NCBI GenBank assembly: GCA_900322035.1
Contig: ONYL01000018.1
Location: forward strand, 1 to 62,240
Direction of reading: 5' to 3'
DNA from: an uncultured Prevotella sp.
Lineage (GTDB): Bacteria; Bacteroidota; Bacteroidia; Bacteroidales; Bacteroidaceae
Length of the DNA stretch: 62,240 bases
Position 1 is the stretch's first letter. Each line of letters starts with the position of its first letter. Position numbers and translations under genes: made by a program. Below, piece by piece: positions 19,206 through 29,138 of the stretch. The notes under the pieces are model-generated. The model saw only the letters and a program-made list of their open reading frames with translations. It searched no databases and had not been told where the DNA came from.

Positions 19206-19289
19206 CATATGCCTCCCCACGGGTTCCCATATGGGAGCTGACGGGGCGACATATGGAGGCTGACAGGGAAGCATATGGGGGCCGGCAGG
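19206..19289. repeat. Degenerate 21-23 nt CATATG/GCCGGC repeat cluster, copy B
   Basis: Four units each contain CATATG, followed in three of them by GGNGGC- or GGGAGC-like words and a GACAGGG, GACGGGG or GGCAGG end. TCCCATATGGGA at 19225-19236 is a perfect palindrome. It is related to the clusters at 277 and 35839. Confidence 0.65.
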
Positions 19290-19291
19290 AA

Positions 19292-19405
19292 ATTCACAAT
19301 TCATAATTCATAATTGCCATGCGGAGTGATAACAATGCACTACGCATAATCGTAAAGGAAGCACGAGCCATAATGATGAATGATGAATGATGAATTGTGA
19401 ATTAT
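19292..19405. repeat. Imperfect inverted repeat of ATTCATA-type heptamers
   Basis: The left arm at 19292-19315 is built of ATTCATAATTCATAATT-like heptamers after ATTCACA. The right arm at 19373-19403 is made of GATGAAT units ending in TGAATTGTGAATT, roughly the reverse complement. About 58 bp lie between. Such AT-rich heptamer arms are common in dispersed bacterial repeats; no open reading frame is enclosed. Confidence 0.5.
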
Positions 19406-19461
19406 TGAAAATCGCTCTGTACTAAATATTCTTAAATCTTATTGTAATAATTACAAATGGC

Positions 19462-19493
19462 TTTGTTCATATCCAATATATTGCTTAACTTTG
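19462..19493 (+). promoter_or_regulatory. Promoter of rubrerythrin gene
   Basis: TTTG at 19462-19465 and TAACTTTG at 19486-19493, separated by 20 bp, match the Bacteroidetes consensus very well. The predicted start site is about 28 nt before the ATG. Confidence 0.75.
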
Positions 19494-19527
19494 CAGTATA
19501 GGAAAGAACAATTAATCCCAATTCATT

Positions 19528-20070
19528 ATGAAAGAACTGAAAGGAACAAAAACAGAACAGAATTTGCGCGACGCATTCGCAGGCGAGAGCCAGGCATTCA
19601 CCAAGTACAGCTACTATGCTTCAAAGGCAAAGAAAGATGGTTACGAGCAGATCGCAGCCCTCTTCGAAGAGACTGCCGGCAACGAGAAGGAGCATGCCAA
19701 ACTGTGGTTCAAGTATCTCCACGGTGGTGAGATTCCCGACACGGTTACCAATCTGAAGGACGCTGCAGCAGGCGAGAACTACGAGTGGACAGATATGTAC
19801 GACCGTATGGCACGCGAGGCCGAGGAGGAAGGCTTCAAGGAGATCGCTGCCAAGATGCGTGGTGTGGCTGCCATCGAGAAGCGTCACGAGGAACGCTACC
19901 TCAAGCTCGTGGAGAACATCGAGAAAGGTCTCGTCTTCTCACGCGAAGGCGATCGCATCTGGAAGTGCCGCAACTGTGGTCACCTCGTGATCGGCAAGAA
20001 CGCTCCCAAGATCTGCCCCGTTTGCGCTCATCCGCAGAGCTATTTCGAGCTCTCTGCAGATAATTATTAA
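19528..20070 (+). CDS. rbr: Rubrerythrin
   Basis: A 180-aa cytoplasmic non-haem iron peroxidase that reduces hydrogen peroxide in anaerobes. The ferritin-like domain (about residues 1-140) has the metal-ligand helices, including [18 protein letters not shown] and [11 protein letters not shown]. The C-terminal rubredoxin domain has two CxxC pairs, CRNCGH and CPVCAHP. It is monocistronic with its own strong promoter and a strong terminator, as expected for a highly expressed stress protein. Confidence 0.96.
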   Translation: MKELKGTKTEQNLRDAFAGESQAFTKYSYYASKAKKDGYEQIAALFEETAGNEKEHAKLWFKYLHGGEIPDTVTNLKDAAAGENYEWTDMYDRMAREAEEEGFKEIAAKMRGVAAIEKRHEERYLKLVENIEKGLVFSREGDRIWKCRNCGHLVIGKNAPKICPVCAHPQSYFELSADNY

Positions 20071-20181
20071 ATCTGAGGAGCAATTCCTTCACCCCGCATA
20101 CGATTATGGAATCAAAGGCAATTGGTTCATAATCGAAACAAAATAGACGTTTTAGCCTATACATCAATTCTGCCCATGTAA

Positions 20182-20220
20182 AAAAATCCCCACGACTGTT
20201 GAGTCGTGGGGATTTTTATT
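20182..20220. terminator. Bidirectional terminator between rbr and porZ
   Basis: ATCCCCACGACT and AGTCGTGGGGAT form a perfect 12-bp stem with a 4-nt loop, flanked by an A-run on the left and TTTTATTTT on the right. It can terminate the convergent rubrerythrin (+) and porZ (-) transcripts. Confidence 0.9.
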
Positions 20221-20236
20221 TTACGACTGACGGCTG

Positions 20237-22258
20237 TCAGTTTACGACAGCCACCTTACAAACAACTCCTTTATCGCCGTCGGCCGTAGCGACAAGCACC
20301 ATATAGATTCCGCTCGCCACACGATGATTGTCACGGTCTTGGGCATACCACTTGTATTCCCCGCCACTTGCCGTGCCCTGGTCGACCAGGTAACCGCTTG
20401 AGGTGACAATCCTCACCGATGCGCCGTCTTCGAGCCCGCGGATGGTAACAGGTCCGGTATATTCTGGTTTCACGGGATTGGGATAAGCCCAGACGTTGTC
20501 TTCCGTCATCCCGTCAGAAGCAGTATTGGCATCACTCATGTAGGAGCAGAGGCCCTTGTCGGTGCCGATATATACCTCTCCGGTATTGCTGTTGATGGCA
20601 ATGCTCTGTATATTGTCGGAAAGCAGGTTGGAATTGGACGACGTGAAATGGTGCACTTGCTGATAGTTGTCCGAACTGATACAGTATACACCATTGCCAA
20701 TCGTACCAAACCATTTGCGGTTGGCTCGGTCTATGGCAATACAGCTGATATCAACATCGGCCAAAAGATAATCGGCAAGATTGGTACCGTCGTTGCGGGG
20801 CACCTTAACCTGGGTGAATACAGTGTTGCCATTGGCGATGTCGTCGGCCGAAAGTAGCACCGGGCCGGCATTGGTGGCTATCCAGAGATTGCCTTCCCGG
20901 TCTTCGGCCACGCACTTCACGAACGTGACGCTCATGGTCTGACCGTCCTCATTGACGAACGACGTGTAGGAACGCACGGCATCTGTCGAAGGCTGATAGC
21001 AATAGAGTGCAGGCAGGTCGCTGTGGTTGTTGCACATCCACAGCAAGTCGCGGCTGTCAAAGAAAAGGCCTTCCATGGAGCCGGCACTCTTCATTTTACC
21101 TGTGCTATTGTCCCGGAGCGTCATGAATTCCGGCTTGTCTATGCTCTTCCATTTCCCTTCGGCCGTATACTCCATCAGTGACCGGTTGGGGGCCTGACTC
21201 TCAAACAGCCACAGATTGCCCGAGCGGTCGTAGCAGGTGCCGGTTATCATCTGATAGTTCATCGACGAACCGTTGAATGATTCTATCGGACTGTTCTTGC
21301 TGTTGTAGAGTGTCTGGAAACGCCCGTTGTAGAACTCATAGAGTCCCGCCTTGGCACCCGCCATCACGTGGCTGGCATCCCTGGGATCCACATCGATAGT
21401 GTTGACGTCGATATACTTAATTCCGGTCTGCACCGTGAATCCCGAATCTTGATAGATCTCCCAAGCGTCACCGTCGAGCACCTGTATGGCACCCGGATTA
21501 TGGCTGTCGATCAAGTGTCCCCATCCGCCGGCTGTGGTATAGAGACGGTTGTTCTTGAAGCGCATCGACCAGAAACGGTTGTATTTCGGTCCGCCCGGGT
21601 TGAGCGTCTTGACGAGCGCCAGGAGCTCCGGGTCGAGGGTTTTGGTCGAAGCCGTATAGTTGCCGATGCGTGTCCACACACTGCGGTCGAGCAGGTTGTC
21701 TGTGAGCAGTGCGCGATAGATACCTTTGGTCTTGCTGGCAGCATAGATATAGCCGTCTGCGATATAGACATAGTCCACCTCGAATCCCAACGAATAGGTA
21801 TCGCTGATCTCAGCTTTGGCCACATTGAGCCTCAGCACGCCGATTCCCGTCGAGAGATATGCGTAGGCACCATCACTGTAGATGTCGTTGATTACAGTGC
21901 TGGAAGCGGAGGAATTGGCAAAGTCTGTCAGGTTCGTCACGTTGCCACTGTTGTCCATCAGGTCGATGTTGCCATTGTCATAGGCGATGACGAGCCGCCG
22001 CGCCTGCTGGTTCCAGGCAATATGGCTGATGGTGCAGTCCGAGAGACGGTTGGTCTTGTCGTATGTCGTGAGGCTGTGGTCGCTCTGATTGTAGGAGTAA
22101 AGTCCGTTTGAAGCCAATACATAAATGATGTTGCCATTGGCCTGTTCTATCTCAGTAGGCTCAGCGTATGCCATATAGGCTTTCCACAATCCATCGGCAA
22201 ACGCCACGGGAAGGGAAAGCAGGAAAAAAGCGAGTAAAACAAAAACGAACCTTTTCAT
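20237..22258 (-). CDS. porZ: PorZ-like type IX secretion beta-propeller protein
   Basis: A 673-aa exported protein with signal peptide MKRFVFVLLAFFLLSLPVAFA. Most of the chain consists of two-component-regulator-type propeller repeats (DRSGNLWLFES, DREGNLWIATN, DRANRKWFGT and others). The last 90 residues form a T9SS C-terminal domain: YPNPVKPEYTGPVTI near the domain start, and ASGIYMVLVATADGDKG at the end. In Porphyromonas, PorZ has this architecture, sits on the surface with the sortase PorU and presents anionic LPS to it. The assignment rests on architecture and length, not on an alignment. It is the last gene after leuS, yitT-like and rdgB, 15 bp behind rdgB. Confidence 0.75.
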   Translation of the reverse strand: MKRFVFVLLAFFLLSLPVAFADGLWKAYMAYAEPTEIEQANGNIIYVLASNGLYSYNQSDHSLTTYDKTNRLSDCTISHIAWNQQARRLVIAYDNGNIDLMDNSGNVTNLTDFANSSASSTVINDIYSDGAYAYLSTGIGVLRLNVAKAEISDTYSLGFEVDYVYIADGYIYAASKTKGIYRALLTDNLLDRSVWTRIGNYTASTKTLDPELLALVKTLNPGGPKYNRFWSMRFKNNRLYTTAGGWGHLIDSHNPGAIQVLDGDAWEIYQDSGFTVQTGIKYIDVNTIDVDPRDASHVMAGAKAGLYEFYNGRFQTLYNSKNSPIESFNGSSMNYQMITGTCYDRSGNLWLFESQAPNRSLMEYTAEGKWKSIDKPEFMTLRDNSTGKMKSAGSMEGLFFDSRDLLWMCNNHSDLPALYCYQPSTDAVRSYTSFVNEDGQTMSVTFVKCVAEDREGNLWIATNAGPVLLSADDIANGNTVFTQVKVPRNDGTNLADYLLADVDISCIAIDRANRKWFGTIGNGVYCISSDNYQQVHHFTSSNSNLLSDNIQSIAINSNTGEVYIGTDKGLCSYMSDANTASDGMTEDNVWAYPNPVKPEYTGPVTIRGLEDGASVRIVTSSGYLVDQGTASGGEYKWYAQDRDNHRVASGIYMVLVATADGDKGVVCKVAVVN

Positions 22259-22273
22259 TTGTGATAATTTAAG

Positions 22274-22903
22274 TCAAACTTTGTCGGAATCCATGTAGCC
22301 GGACTTCAGCCATGCGGCCAGTTTGCTCACGGCTTTGCCACGATGGGAAATGCGGTTCTTCATCTCCTCGCCCATCTCGGCGAAGCTCTCGGCATATCCC
22401 TGGGGCACAAACACGGGGTCGTAGCCGAAGCCTCCCTCTCCCCGCGGCTGCATGGCGATGTCGCCCTCGCAGACTCCGGTGAACGCCACATACTCATCGA
22501 TGCGCACGGCAGATGGATCTCCCAATGTAGCTAACGTGATCACCGTGCGGAATCGTGCGCGGCGGTTGTTATTATTTCCTAATTTGGCCAGAAGTTTACG
22601 CATATTGGCCTGGCTGTCGTGATCCGTGCCCTCGGCATAGCGGGCACTGTGTACCCCCGGTTCTCCGCCCAAAGCGTCCACTTCGAGCCCTGTGTCGTCG
22701 GCAAAGCAGTCGTAGCCATATTTCACGGCGATGTATGCTGCCTTGACATGAGAGTTCATTTCCAGTGTGTCAAACACCTCGGGGATGTCTTCATGACAGC
22801 CAATGTCGCTGAGCGAGAGAATCTGCACCGGAGTGCCCTCGAGTATCTCGCGTATCTCCCTTAGCTTGTTGGCATTATTGGTTGCGAAAACTATTTTCTT
22901 CAT
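22274..22903 (-). CDS. rdgB: dITP/XTP pyrophosphatase
   Basis: HAM1/RdgB family enzyme that hydrolyses non-canonical purine nucleoside triphosphates to keep them out of DNA. The 209-aa protein shows the substrate motif [12 protein letters not shown] at the N-terminus, [20 protein letters not shown] with catalytic acidic residues near 66-70, [10 protein letters not shown] and NRISHRGKA. It lies 15 bp from genes on both sides in the leuS-to-porZ run. Confidence 0.95.
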   Translation of the reverse strand: MKKIVFATNNANKLREIREILEGTPVQILSLSDIGCHEDIPEVFDTLEMNSHVKAAYIAVKYGYDCFADDTGLEVDALGGEPGVHSARYAEGTDHDSQANMRKLLAKLGNNNNRRARFRTVITLATLGDPSAVRIDEYVAFTGVCEGDIAMQPRGEGGFGYDPVFVPQGYAESFAEMGEEMKNRISHRGKAVSKLAAWLKSGYMDSDKV

Positions 22904-22918
22904 TGTCTTGTTCTTTAT

Positions 22919-23977
22919 TCAAGTTGTCTGCTGAGTCTTGTTGCCTTCATTCTCTGCCGATGCTAATTGTTCCCGTTCCAGCCGGTTGCGCGCCTGCACC
23001 TGCTCGTAGAATTCTTCGGCTTGTCGCGTGAGTTCCTCGTTTTCCTTCAGATGCTTGTCCTTCACCTTCACCTTCATCTCATCGAATCCCTCACCGTAGA
23101 CCCCGACGACAGCACTCTGACTGACAAAGGCGTTGGGATCAATCATCTTGATAAGTCGGAAGATGTTGACGCTCTCGCGTCTGCGGGCAAGCAGGCAGAT
23201 CACCTTCACGTCGTGACCGGTGTACCAGCCGTGGCCGTCGAGAATGGTCACACCATGTTCCATCTTTGTGGCGATGGCGTAGGCTATCTCCTTATACTTC
23301 TTGGAGAAGATAAGGAACTGCACGCTCTGTCGGCTGGCATTCATGGCAAAGTCGAGCGAGAAGCACTCGATACCCATGGCACAGAGACCGAATACCGTCT
23401 TGTGTACGCGGGAGGGCATATCGCCGAACTGCGGATAGAAAAGACAGCTCGCGATGATAAACACATCGATGAGCGAGAGCACCTGGCCCAATGAGAAGTT
23501 GTAGTATTTGTTGATAGAGGCGGCGATAATGTCGGTGCCACCCGTGGAGCCATTGTGATAGAACACTATGGCCAATGAGGAGCCTGTGATGCAGCAGCCC
23601 ACGATGAGCGCCATAAACTCCTGCTGCTGTCCGAGGAATCTCACATAGGACCCATCAGGATTGGTGGGCATCAGTATGCTGCCCAACCACAACAGGAAGT
23701 AAAGCATGAAGATGGCATAGATGGTCTTCATCAGAAAACGGAAGCCCAATACCTTCAGTCCAACTACCAAGAGCGCCAGGTTGACGATCAGATAGGTGGT
23801 CTGAACAGGAATCTGGAGAGCATAGAAAAGGATCGCGGAGAAACCCGTGACACCGCCTGTTACAATACCATAGGGCAAGACGAAGAACGTGAAGCCGAAA
23901 GCATATTGTATCAGACCAAGGGTAATCCAAAGGTAATCCTTGCTCTCATTGAGGAATAATTGACGGTCGAATGTCAT
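22919..23977 (-). CDS. YitT family membrane protein with DUF2179 domain
   Basis: A 352-aa protein with five or six hydrophobic segments in residues 15-215 and a soluble C-terminal DUF2179 domain (FSKKYKEIAYAIATKMEHGVT...), followed by a charged, coiled tail rich in Glu and Gln. YitT proteins are widespread but their transport or regulatory role is not established. It lies between leuS and rdgB on the same strand. Confidence 0.88.
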   Translation of the reverse strand: MTFDRQLFLNESKDYLWITLGLIQYAFGFTFFVLPYGIVTGGVTGFSAILFYALQIPVQTTYLIVNLALLVVGLKVLGFRFLMKTIYAIFMLYFLLWLGSILMPTNPDGSYVRFLGQQQEFMALIVGCCITGSSLAIVFYHNGSTGGTDIIAASINKYYNFSLGQVLSLIDVFIIASCLFYPQFGDMPSRVHKTVFGLCAMGIECFSLDFAMNASRQSVQFLIFSKKYKEIAYAIATKMEHGVTILDGHGWYTGHDVKVICLLARRRESVNIFRLIKMIDPNAFVSQSAVVGVYGEGFDEMKVKVKDKHLKENEELTRQAEEFYEQVQARNRLEREQLASAENEGNKTQQTT

Positions 23978-24036
23978 AAAGAAGAGAAATTTAGGTTGAC
24001 AAGTTATTATAAAAAACTATATATGTGTCATATTCA

Positions 24037-24071
24037 TCCCATTCCGGCAGCATAGCAGTGCCGGAATGGGA
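24037..24071 (-). terminator. Hairpin between leuS and the yitT-like gene
   Basis: TCCCATTCCGGCA at 24037-24049 and TGCCGGAATGGGA at 24059-24071 form a perfect 13-bp stem. On the minus strand the T-rich stretch lies about 20 bp further on, so it may be a weak terminator or a processing/stability hairpin. Confidence 0.6.
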
Positions 24072-24080
24072 ATGATAGCA

Positions 24081-26975
24081 TTATCGACAAACGATATTGA
24101 TGATTTTTTTCGGCACGACAATCACCTTCACGATGGTCTTGCCGTCAAGATATTTATGGCTGCGCTCATCGGCGATTGTGGCCTTCTCGATATCCTCTTT
24201 CGAAGCATCAGCAGGGAAAGTTTTCTGATAGCGGGCCTTGCCGTTGAAGCTTACAGTGAGTTGGATCTCGTTCTCCACAAGATAAGCCTCGTCCCAAACG
24301 GGCCACTCTGCATCGCAAACGCTGCCTGAGCATCCAAGGGCTTGCCACAGTTCCTCGCAAATATGGGGGGCGAAGGGAGCGAGCAGCACAACGAGCTTCT
24401 CCAGCACTTCGTGCGAATGGCACTTCTGCTGAGCCAATTCGCCAACACAAATCATGAAAGCAGAGATGGCGGTGTTGTAAGAGAACTGCTCAATGTCGCC
24501 CGTAACCTTCTTGATGAGCTTATGGATACTCTTCAGCGAATCCTTGGAGGCAGGCTCGTCAGTCACAAGCCAGTCGTTGCCGCCCTGCTCCTGGCCGCGG
24601 CTGGTGGCATAGAACAGTGCCCAAAGTTTCTTCAGGAAGCGGTGGCAACCGTCGATGCCGTTGGTGTCCCATGGCTTGCTGGCCTCAACAGGACCTAAGA
24701 ACATCTCGTAGAGACGCAGTGTGTCGGCGCCATATTTCTCCACGATCATGTCAGGATTGACCACATTAAACATCGACTTCGACATCTTCTCAATGGCCCA
24801 GCCACACACATATTTGCCGTCCTCAAGAATAAACTCCGCATGGTTGTATTCGGGACGCCACTGGCGGAAAGCATCGAGATCGAGCACATCACCATGAACA
24901 ATGTTCACATCCACATGAATAGGTGTGGTCTCATATTTGTCCTTCAGTCCAAGACTCACGAATACGGGTGCCTTCGAGTGGTCGTCGCTGTTGACACGAT
25001 ACACAAAGTTGCTGCGGCCCTGAATCATACCTTGATTGATAAGACGCTGGAAGGGTTCCTGCTCACAGCTGTAGCCGTAGTCGAAGAGAAACTTGTTCCA
25101 AAAGCGGCTGTAGATGAGATGGCCGGTGGCATGCTCCGTGCCGCCCACGTAGAGATCCACATGGCGCCAGTATTCATCGGCTTCCTTTGACACAAGAGCC
25201 TCATCGTTGTGGGGATCCATATAGCGCAGATAGTAGGCCGACGATCCAGCGAAGCCCGGCATAGTGCAGAGCTCAATGGGGAAAACCGTCTTATTGTCGA
25301 TTAGGCTCTTGTCCACCACCTCGTTCTTTACGGTGTCCCAAGCCCACTTCTTAGCGCGTCCCAATGGTGGCTCTCCGGTCTCGGTAGGCTCATACTTGTC
25401 GATATCGGGCAACTGCAGGGGCAGGCATTCTTCGGGAATCATACAGGGAATATCGCCCTTATAATAAACGGGGAAGGGTTCGCCCCAATAGCGCTGGCGA
25501 CTGAAGATAGCGTCGCGCAGGCGATAATTCACCTTCACGCGGCCCAAGTGCTCAGCCGTAACAAACTCTTTGGTCTTCTGAATGGCTTCCTTTACCGAGA
25601 GTCCGTTGAGCGAGAAGCCCTTAAACGACTTCACGCCCTCGCGCGGCGAGTTCATCACCGTGCCTTCCTTGGCATCAAAGCTCTCCTCACTCACGTCGGC
25701 TCCCTCAATGAGCGGGATGATGGGAAGGTTGAAATGGCGGGCAAAGGCATAGTCGCGGCTGTCGTGGGCCGGCACGGCCATGATGGCCCCTGTGCCATAG
25801 CCGGCAAGCACATATTCTGAAATCCAGATAGGTATGCGGTCGCCCGTGAAGGGGTTTACACCGTAGGAGCCGGAGAAGACGCCGGTGACTTTGCGGTCGG
25901 ACATGCGCTCCAGCTCTGTGCGTTTGCTCACATAGACGAGATATTCGTCGACGGCGGCCTTCTGATCATCTGTAGTGAGCTGGGCCACGAGTTCGCTCTC
26001 GGGAGCCAGCACCATAAACGTTACCCCGAAGATGGTGTCGGCACGAGTAGTGAAAATAATAAATTCGCCCTCACGCTCGCTACCGTCTTTCTGTGGGGTG
26101 ACGGTCTTGAAGCTCATCTCTGTTCCCTCTGAGCGCCCAATCCAGTTGCGCTGCGTTTCCTTAATGCTTTCGCTCCAGTCGATGGTATCCAATCCGTCGA
26201 GCAGTCGCTGGGCATAGGCCGATACGCGCAGGCACCATTGGCGCATACTCTTCTGCACCACTGGATAGCCACCGCGCACGCTCACGCCGTTCACCACCTC
26301 ATCGTTGGCCAATACTGTGCCAAGCTGCGGACACCAGTTCACCATCGTCTCGCCGAGATAGGCAATGCGATAGTTCATCAGTACTTTCTGCTGCTCATCT
26401 TCGCTCATGGCTTTCCACTGCTCGGCAGTAAACGAGAGTTCCTCGCCCTGTGCGGCGTGAATGCCTTCAGTGCCACACTCCTCGAAGTGACTGACGAGTT
26501 TCTCGATGGGCTCGGCACTCTGGCACTTGGTGCAGTAGAAGGAGTTGAACATCTTCTCAAAGGCCCATTGTGTCCAATGATAATAATGTGGGTCACACGT
26601 GCGCACCTCGCGGTCCCAGTCGAAGCTGAAACCGATATTGTCGAGCTGACGGCGGTAGCGGGCGATATTCTCGGCAGTGGTCTTGGCCGGATGCTGTCCG
26701 GTCTGTATGGCGTATTGCTCAGCGGGAAGGCCATAGGCATCATAGCCCATGGGATTAAGCACATTGAATCCCTTCAGCCGTTTGTAGCGGGCATAAATGT
26801 CGCTGGCGATATAGCCCAAAGGATGACCCACGTGCAATCCTGCTCCCGACGGATAGGGGAACATGTTGAGCACGTAGTACTTAGGTTTGCTTTTGTCTTC
26901 AACAACATGATAGGTCTTATTGTCGACCCATCTTTGTTGCCATTTTTTTTCAATTTCCCTGAAATTGTACTCCAT
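24081..26975 (-). CDS. leuS: Leucyl-tRNA synthetase
   Basis: Class I synthetase that charges tRNA-Leu. The 964-aa protein has the HIGH-type motif HVGH at residues 48-51 (in [15 protein letters not shown]), a large inserted editing domain in the middle, and the KMSKS loop in [13 protein letters not shown]. The C-terminal part holds the anticodon-binding helices. The ATG is preceded by a predicted promoter about 50 bp upstream. Confidence 0.97.
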   Translation of the reverse strand: MEYNFREIEKKWQQRWVDNKTYHVVEDKSKPKYYVLNMFPYPSGAGLHVGHPLGYIASDIYARYKRLKGFNVLNPMGYDAYGLPAEQYAIQTGQHPAKTTAENIARYRRQLDNIGFSFDWDREVRTCDPHYYHWTQWAFEKMFNSFYCTKCQSAEPIEKLVSHFEECGTEGIHAAQGEELSFTAEQWKAMSEDEQQKVLMNYRIAYLGETMVNWCPQLGTVLANDEVVNGVSVRGGYPVVQKSMRQWCLRVSAYAQRLLDGLDTIDWSESIKETQRNWIGRSEGTEMSFKTVTPQKDGSEREGEFIIFTTRADTIFGVTFMVLAPESELVAQLTTDDQKAAVDEYLVYVSKRTELERMSDRKVTGVFSGSYGVNPFTGDRIPIWISEYVLAGYGTGAIMAVPAHDSRDYAFARHFNLPIIPLIEGADVSEESFDAKEGTVMNSPREGVKSFKGFSLNGLSVKEAIQKTKEFVTAEHLGRVKVNYRLRDAIFSRQRYWGEPFPVYYKGDIPCMIPEECLPLQLPDIDKYEPTETGEPPLGRAKKWAWDTVKNEVVDKSLIDNKTVFPIELCTMPGFAGSSAYYLRYMDPHNDEALVSKEADEYWRHVDLYVGGTEHATGHLIYSRFWNKFLFDYGYSCEQEPFQRLINQGMIQGRSNFVYRVNSDDHSKAPVFVSLGLKDKYETTPIHVDVNIVHGDVLDLDAFRQWRPEYNHAEFILEDGKYVCGWAIEKMSKSMFNVVNPDMIVEKYGADTLRLYEMFLGPVEASKPWDTNGIDGCHRFLKKLWALFYATSRGQEQGGNDWLVTDEPASKDSLKSIHKLIKKVTGDIEQFSYNTAISAFMICVGELAQQKCHSHEVLEKLVVLLAPFAPHICEELWQALGCSGSVCDAEWPVWDEAYLVENEIQLTVSFNGKARYQKTFPADASKEDIEKATIADERSHKYLDGKTIVKVIVVPKKIINIVCR

Positions 26976-27023
26976 TATCTGATGTCTGATTATGATTTTC
27001 TAATAGGATATACCAATACTTTG

Positions 27024-27054
27024 CAAAATTACTAAAAAAGACCGAGATTTCCAA
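27024..27054 (-). promoter_or_regulatory. Promoter of leuS
   Basis: On the minus strand TAATTTTG at 27031-27024 is preceded by TTG at 27054-27052 with 20 bp between. The rest of 27055-27276 contains no supported gene. Confidence 0.65.
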
Positions 27055-27276
27055 CGCTAACCCACCGATTTATCGTGGCTGGCAGAGAAGACAGAAAAAA
27101 CACAAGCACACTTCAAACGTTTGCCTTCTCTCTAATAATTGGAGCTCATCGCTTTCTCATTGACGGCCCACATAAGAGAATAGACACATCAGATTCAGCA
27201 CCAGCAACCGAGGCGGATGGAAATGTCGGTTGTTGGAAAATCATGTTTAGGAAGACAGAAAGCGTGGGGGGAGACT

Positions 27277-28320
27277 CTACCGCGTGAGTATTCTCTCCCT
27301 ATCAAGAAACGCGGAGAGCTTGTTCCACACATATTCCGGAGTAATACGTTTGTACTGCTCGGCGAAGGGCAATAGCTCCTGCTCTTCACGTGGCATCAAA
27401 TCGTCGAGTGTAGCCCATGAAGCCGGCACCCCGTCTTTTGGAATCCATACGTTCCCGTCGCGTCCGGGCGTCACCACAACAAACGAAGGCTTGCCGTGGG
27501 CATGCATGATATGGCGCGCACCGCCTTCATTGCCAAAATAGAAGGTGACGAAAGTGGCCAGTACCGACAGCTCGCGCTGGCTCTTTGCCTCCACATTGAG
27601 AAAGATGTGCGGATCGCGGCCGCACAACTCGTAAACTTTTTTGGCATCGGCTGCCTCTTTGCCGGGGGCGAAATTGAAGACAATCTGTGCGTTGGGACAG
27701 CGCTCTATGAGTTTCTTCGTGATGAAGGCCATATCCTCCAACGGCCACTTTTTGTCGTCCAGTTTGGCCGATACGCCAACAAGAACAATGGGCTTTACCA
27801 GATCAATGCCTTGTTGCCGCAAATACTCGGCAAAGCGCTGACGCTCGCTATCGGTGACAAAAAGCGAAATGTGCGGGTCGAGCCGGCTGAATCCCAAGGG
27901 TCTTAGCATGTCAAGGTCGTGGCTGATGGCCGTATCGCCCTGGCGGAAACGGTGGATTCTGCGGTTGTAGACCCACCGTGTGTAGGACTTCCTGAGTCCG
28001 ATGCGGTAACGGCTGCGGGGAGAGAAAAGAGCAAATCCCATGGTATTGACGGTCGACCGCATATCGATGATCACATCGTAGTGGTTTTGGCGCACCACCC
28101 GCCACATCTTGCCAAAATTCTTCACAAGTGAGTGGCGTTCCTCTTCCGTAAAGGTGATGATATGATCTATAGACGGATGTCCCCTGAAGAGCGGCTCTAT
28201 CTTCTGGTTGAGCACAAAGGTGATGTCCGCTTCAGGATCATTTTCCCTGATCGTGTTGAGCAGACAGGTGGCAATGACGGCATCGCCCATCTGCCGGAAT
28301 CTGACGACGAGATATTTCAT
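27277..28320 (-). CDS. Glycosyltransferase family 9 (heptosyltransferase-like)
   Basis: A 347-aa GT-B fold protein of the ADP-heptose:LPS heptosyltransferase family. The N-terminus MKYLVVRFRQMGDAVIATCLL is the usual GT9 beginning and the nucleotide-sugar domain contains VLVGVSAKLDDKKWPLE and FYFGNEGGARHIMHA. It probably adds a heptose or similar sugar to the LPS core in the cytoplasm. It is followed upstream in the operon by GT2 and GT4 genes; the three form an LPS-core-like set. Confidence 0.88.
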   Translation of the reverse strand: MKYLVVRFRQMGDAVIATCLLNTIRENDPEADITFVLNQKIEPLFRGHPSIDHIITFTEEERHSLVKNFGKMWRVVRQNHYDVIIDMRSTVNTMGFALFSPRSRYRIGLRKSYTRWVYNRRIHRFRQGDTAISHDLDMLRPLGFSRLDPHISLFVTDSERQRFAEYLRQQGIDLVKPIVLVGVSAKLDDKKWPLEDMAFITKKLIERCPNAQIVFNFAPGKEAADAKKVYELCGRDPHIFLNVEAKSQRELSVLATFVTFYFGNEGGARHIMHAHGKPSFVVVTPGRDGNVWIPKDGVPASWATLDDLMPREEQELLPFAEQYKRITPEYVWNKLSAFLDRERILTR

Positions 28321-28352
28321 GATGGCTATTCAGTGTTTCTCTTCCGATATTT

Positions 28353-29138
28353 CTATTCTGATTTCTGCTGCCGGACTTTGATCCGTCGCTCAATGATTTT
28401 CGCTACAAGCACAAACTGATAAAAGCCGTCGAGCACGCTGCTGATGAATCCGGGCATGCCATCGAGGAATCCGCGAGCGAGCACATACGATTTGAAGAAT
28501 CTCCACCACGGTCGCCAGAGCAACGCACCCAGCCCCCACTGCTTATCGCTCTTCTTTTCCAGCTCACCTTCCGTGTATCGGTTGAGTTTCTCCACGGTCT
28601 CTCCCACATAGTTCTCAGCCAAATGAATGAATTCCACGTCGCGCTCGCGGGGATCGACACGCTCCACACGCCCCTGCACATGGGGCATGGTGTGCACGTA
28701 AGGTGGCCAGGTAGTGCCCTGCTTGATGAAGAACCTCAGCTGGTAGTCGCGGCCGCGCACCCGTCGGAGCTGGTTGAGCACTCTGTCGCGGCGGGGAATC
28801 CACATTCCCTGCGGGCAGTCGGGACTGGAAATTCGCCTGTAGAGATAGTCTCTTAGCTGTGGTGTCACCAGTTCGTCTGCGTCCACCACCAGCAGCCACG
28901 GTCCACGGGCAAAGTCGAGCGCATGCTGACGGGCGGGCTCCGCACAGTGATAGTTGGCCTTAGGGAAGGTCGTGATGCGGCATCCGTACTGGCGGGCGAT
29001 GTCGAGCGTGCGGTCGGTGCTCTCCATATCGCACACCACAATCTCGTCAAAGTTCTTCACGCTCTCCAGCACCCGACGTAGAAACCGCTCTGCGTTGTAG
29101 GTGTTGATGACGACTGATATCGTTTGGGAATTTTCCAT
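28353..29138 (-). CDS. Glycosyltransferase family 2 (WaaE/KdtX-like)
   Basis: A 261-aa GT-A enzyme with SVVINTYNAERFL at the N-terminus and a DxD-type metal site in VVDADELV near residue 90. The size and the sequence CDMESTDRTLDIA resemble small LPS-core glucosyltransferases such as WaaE/KdtX. Its start codon overlaps the stop of the preceding GT4 gene by one base (TAATG on the minus strand), so translation is coupled. Confidence 0.88.
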   Translation of the reverse strand: MENSQTISVVINTYNAERFLRRVLESVKNFDEIVVCDMESTDRTLDIARQYGCRITTFPKANYHCAEPARQHALDFARGPWLLVVDADELVTPQLRDYLYRRISSPDCPQGMWIPRRDRVLNQLRRVRGRDYQLRFFIKQGTTWPPYVHTMPHVQGRVERVDPRERDVEFIHLAENYVGETVEKLNRYTEGELEKKSDKQWGLGALLWRPWWRFFKSYVLARGFLDGMPGFISSVLDGFYQFVLVAKIIERRIKVRQQKSE

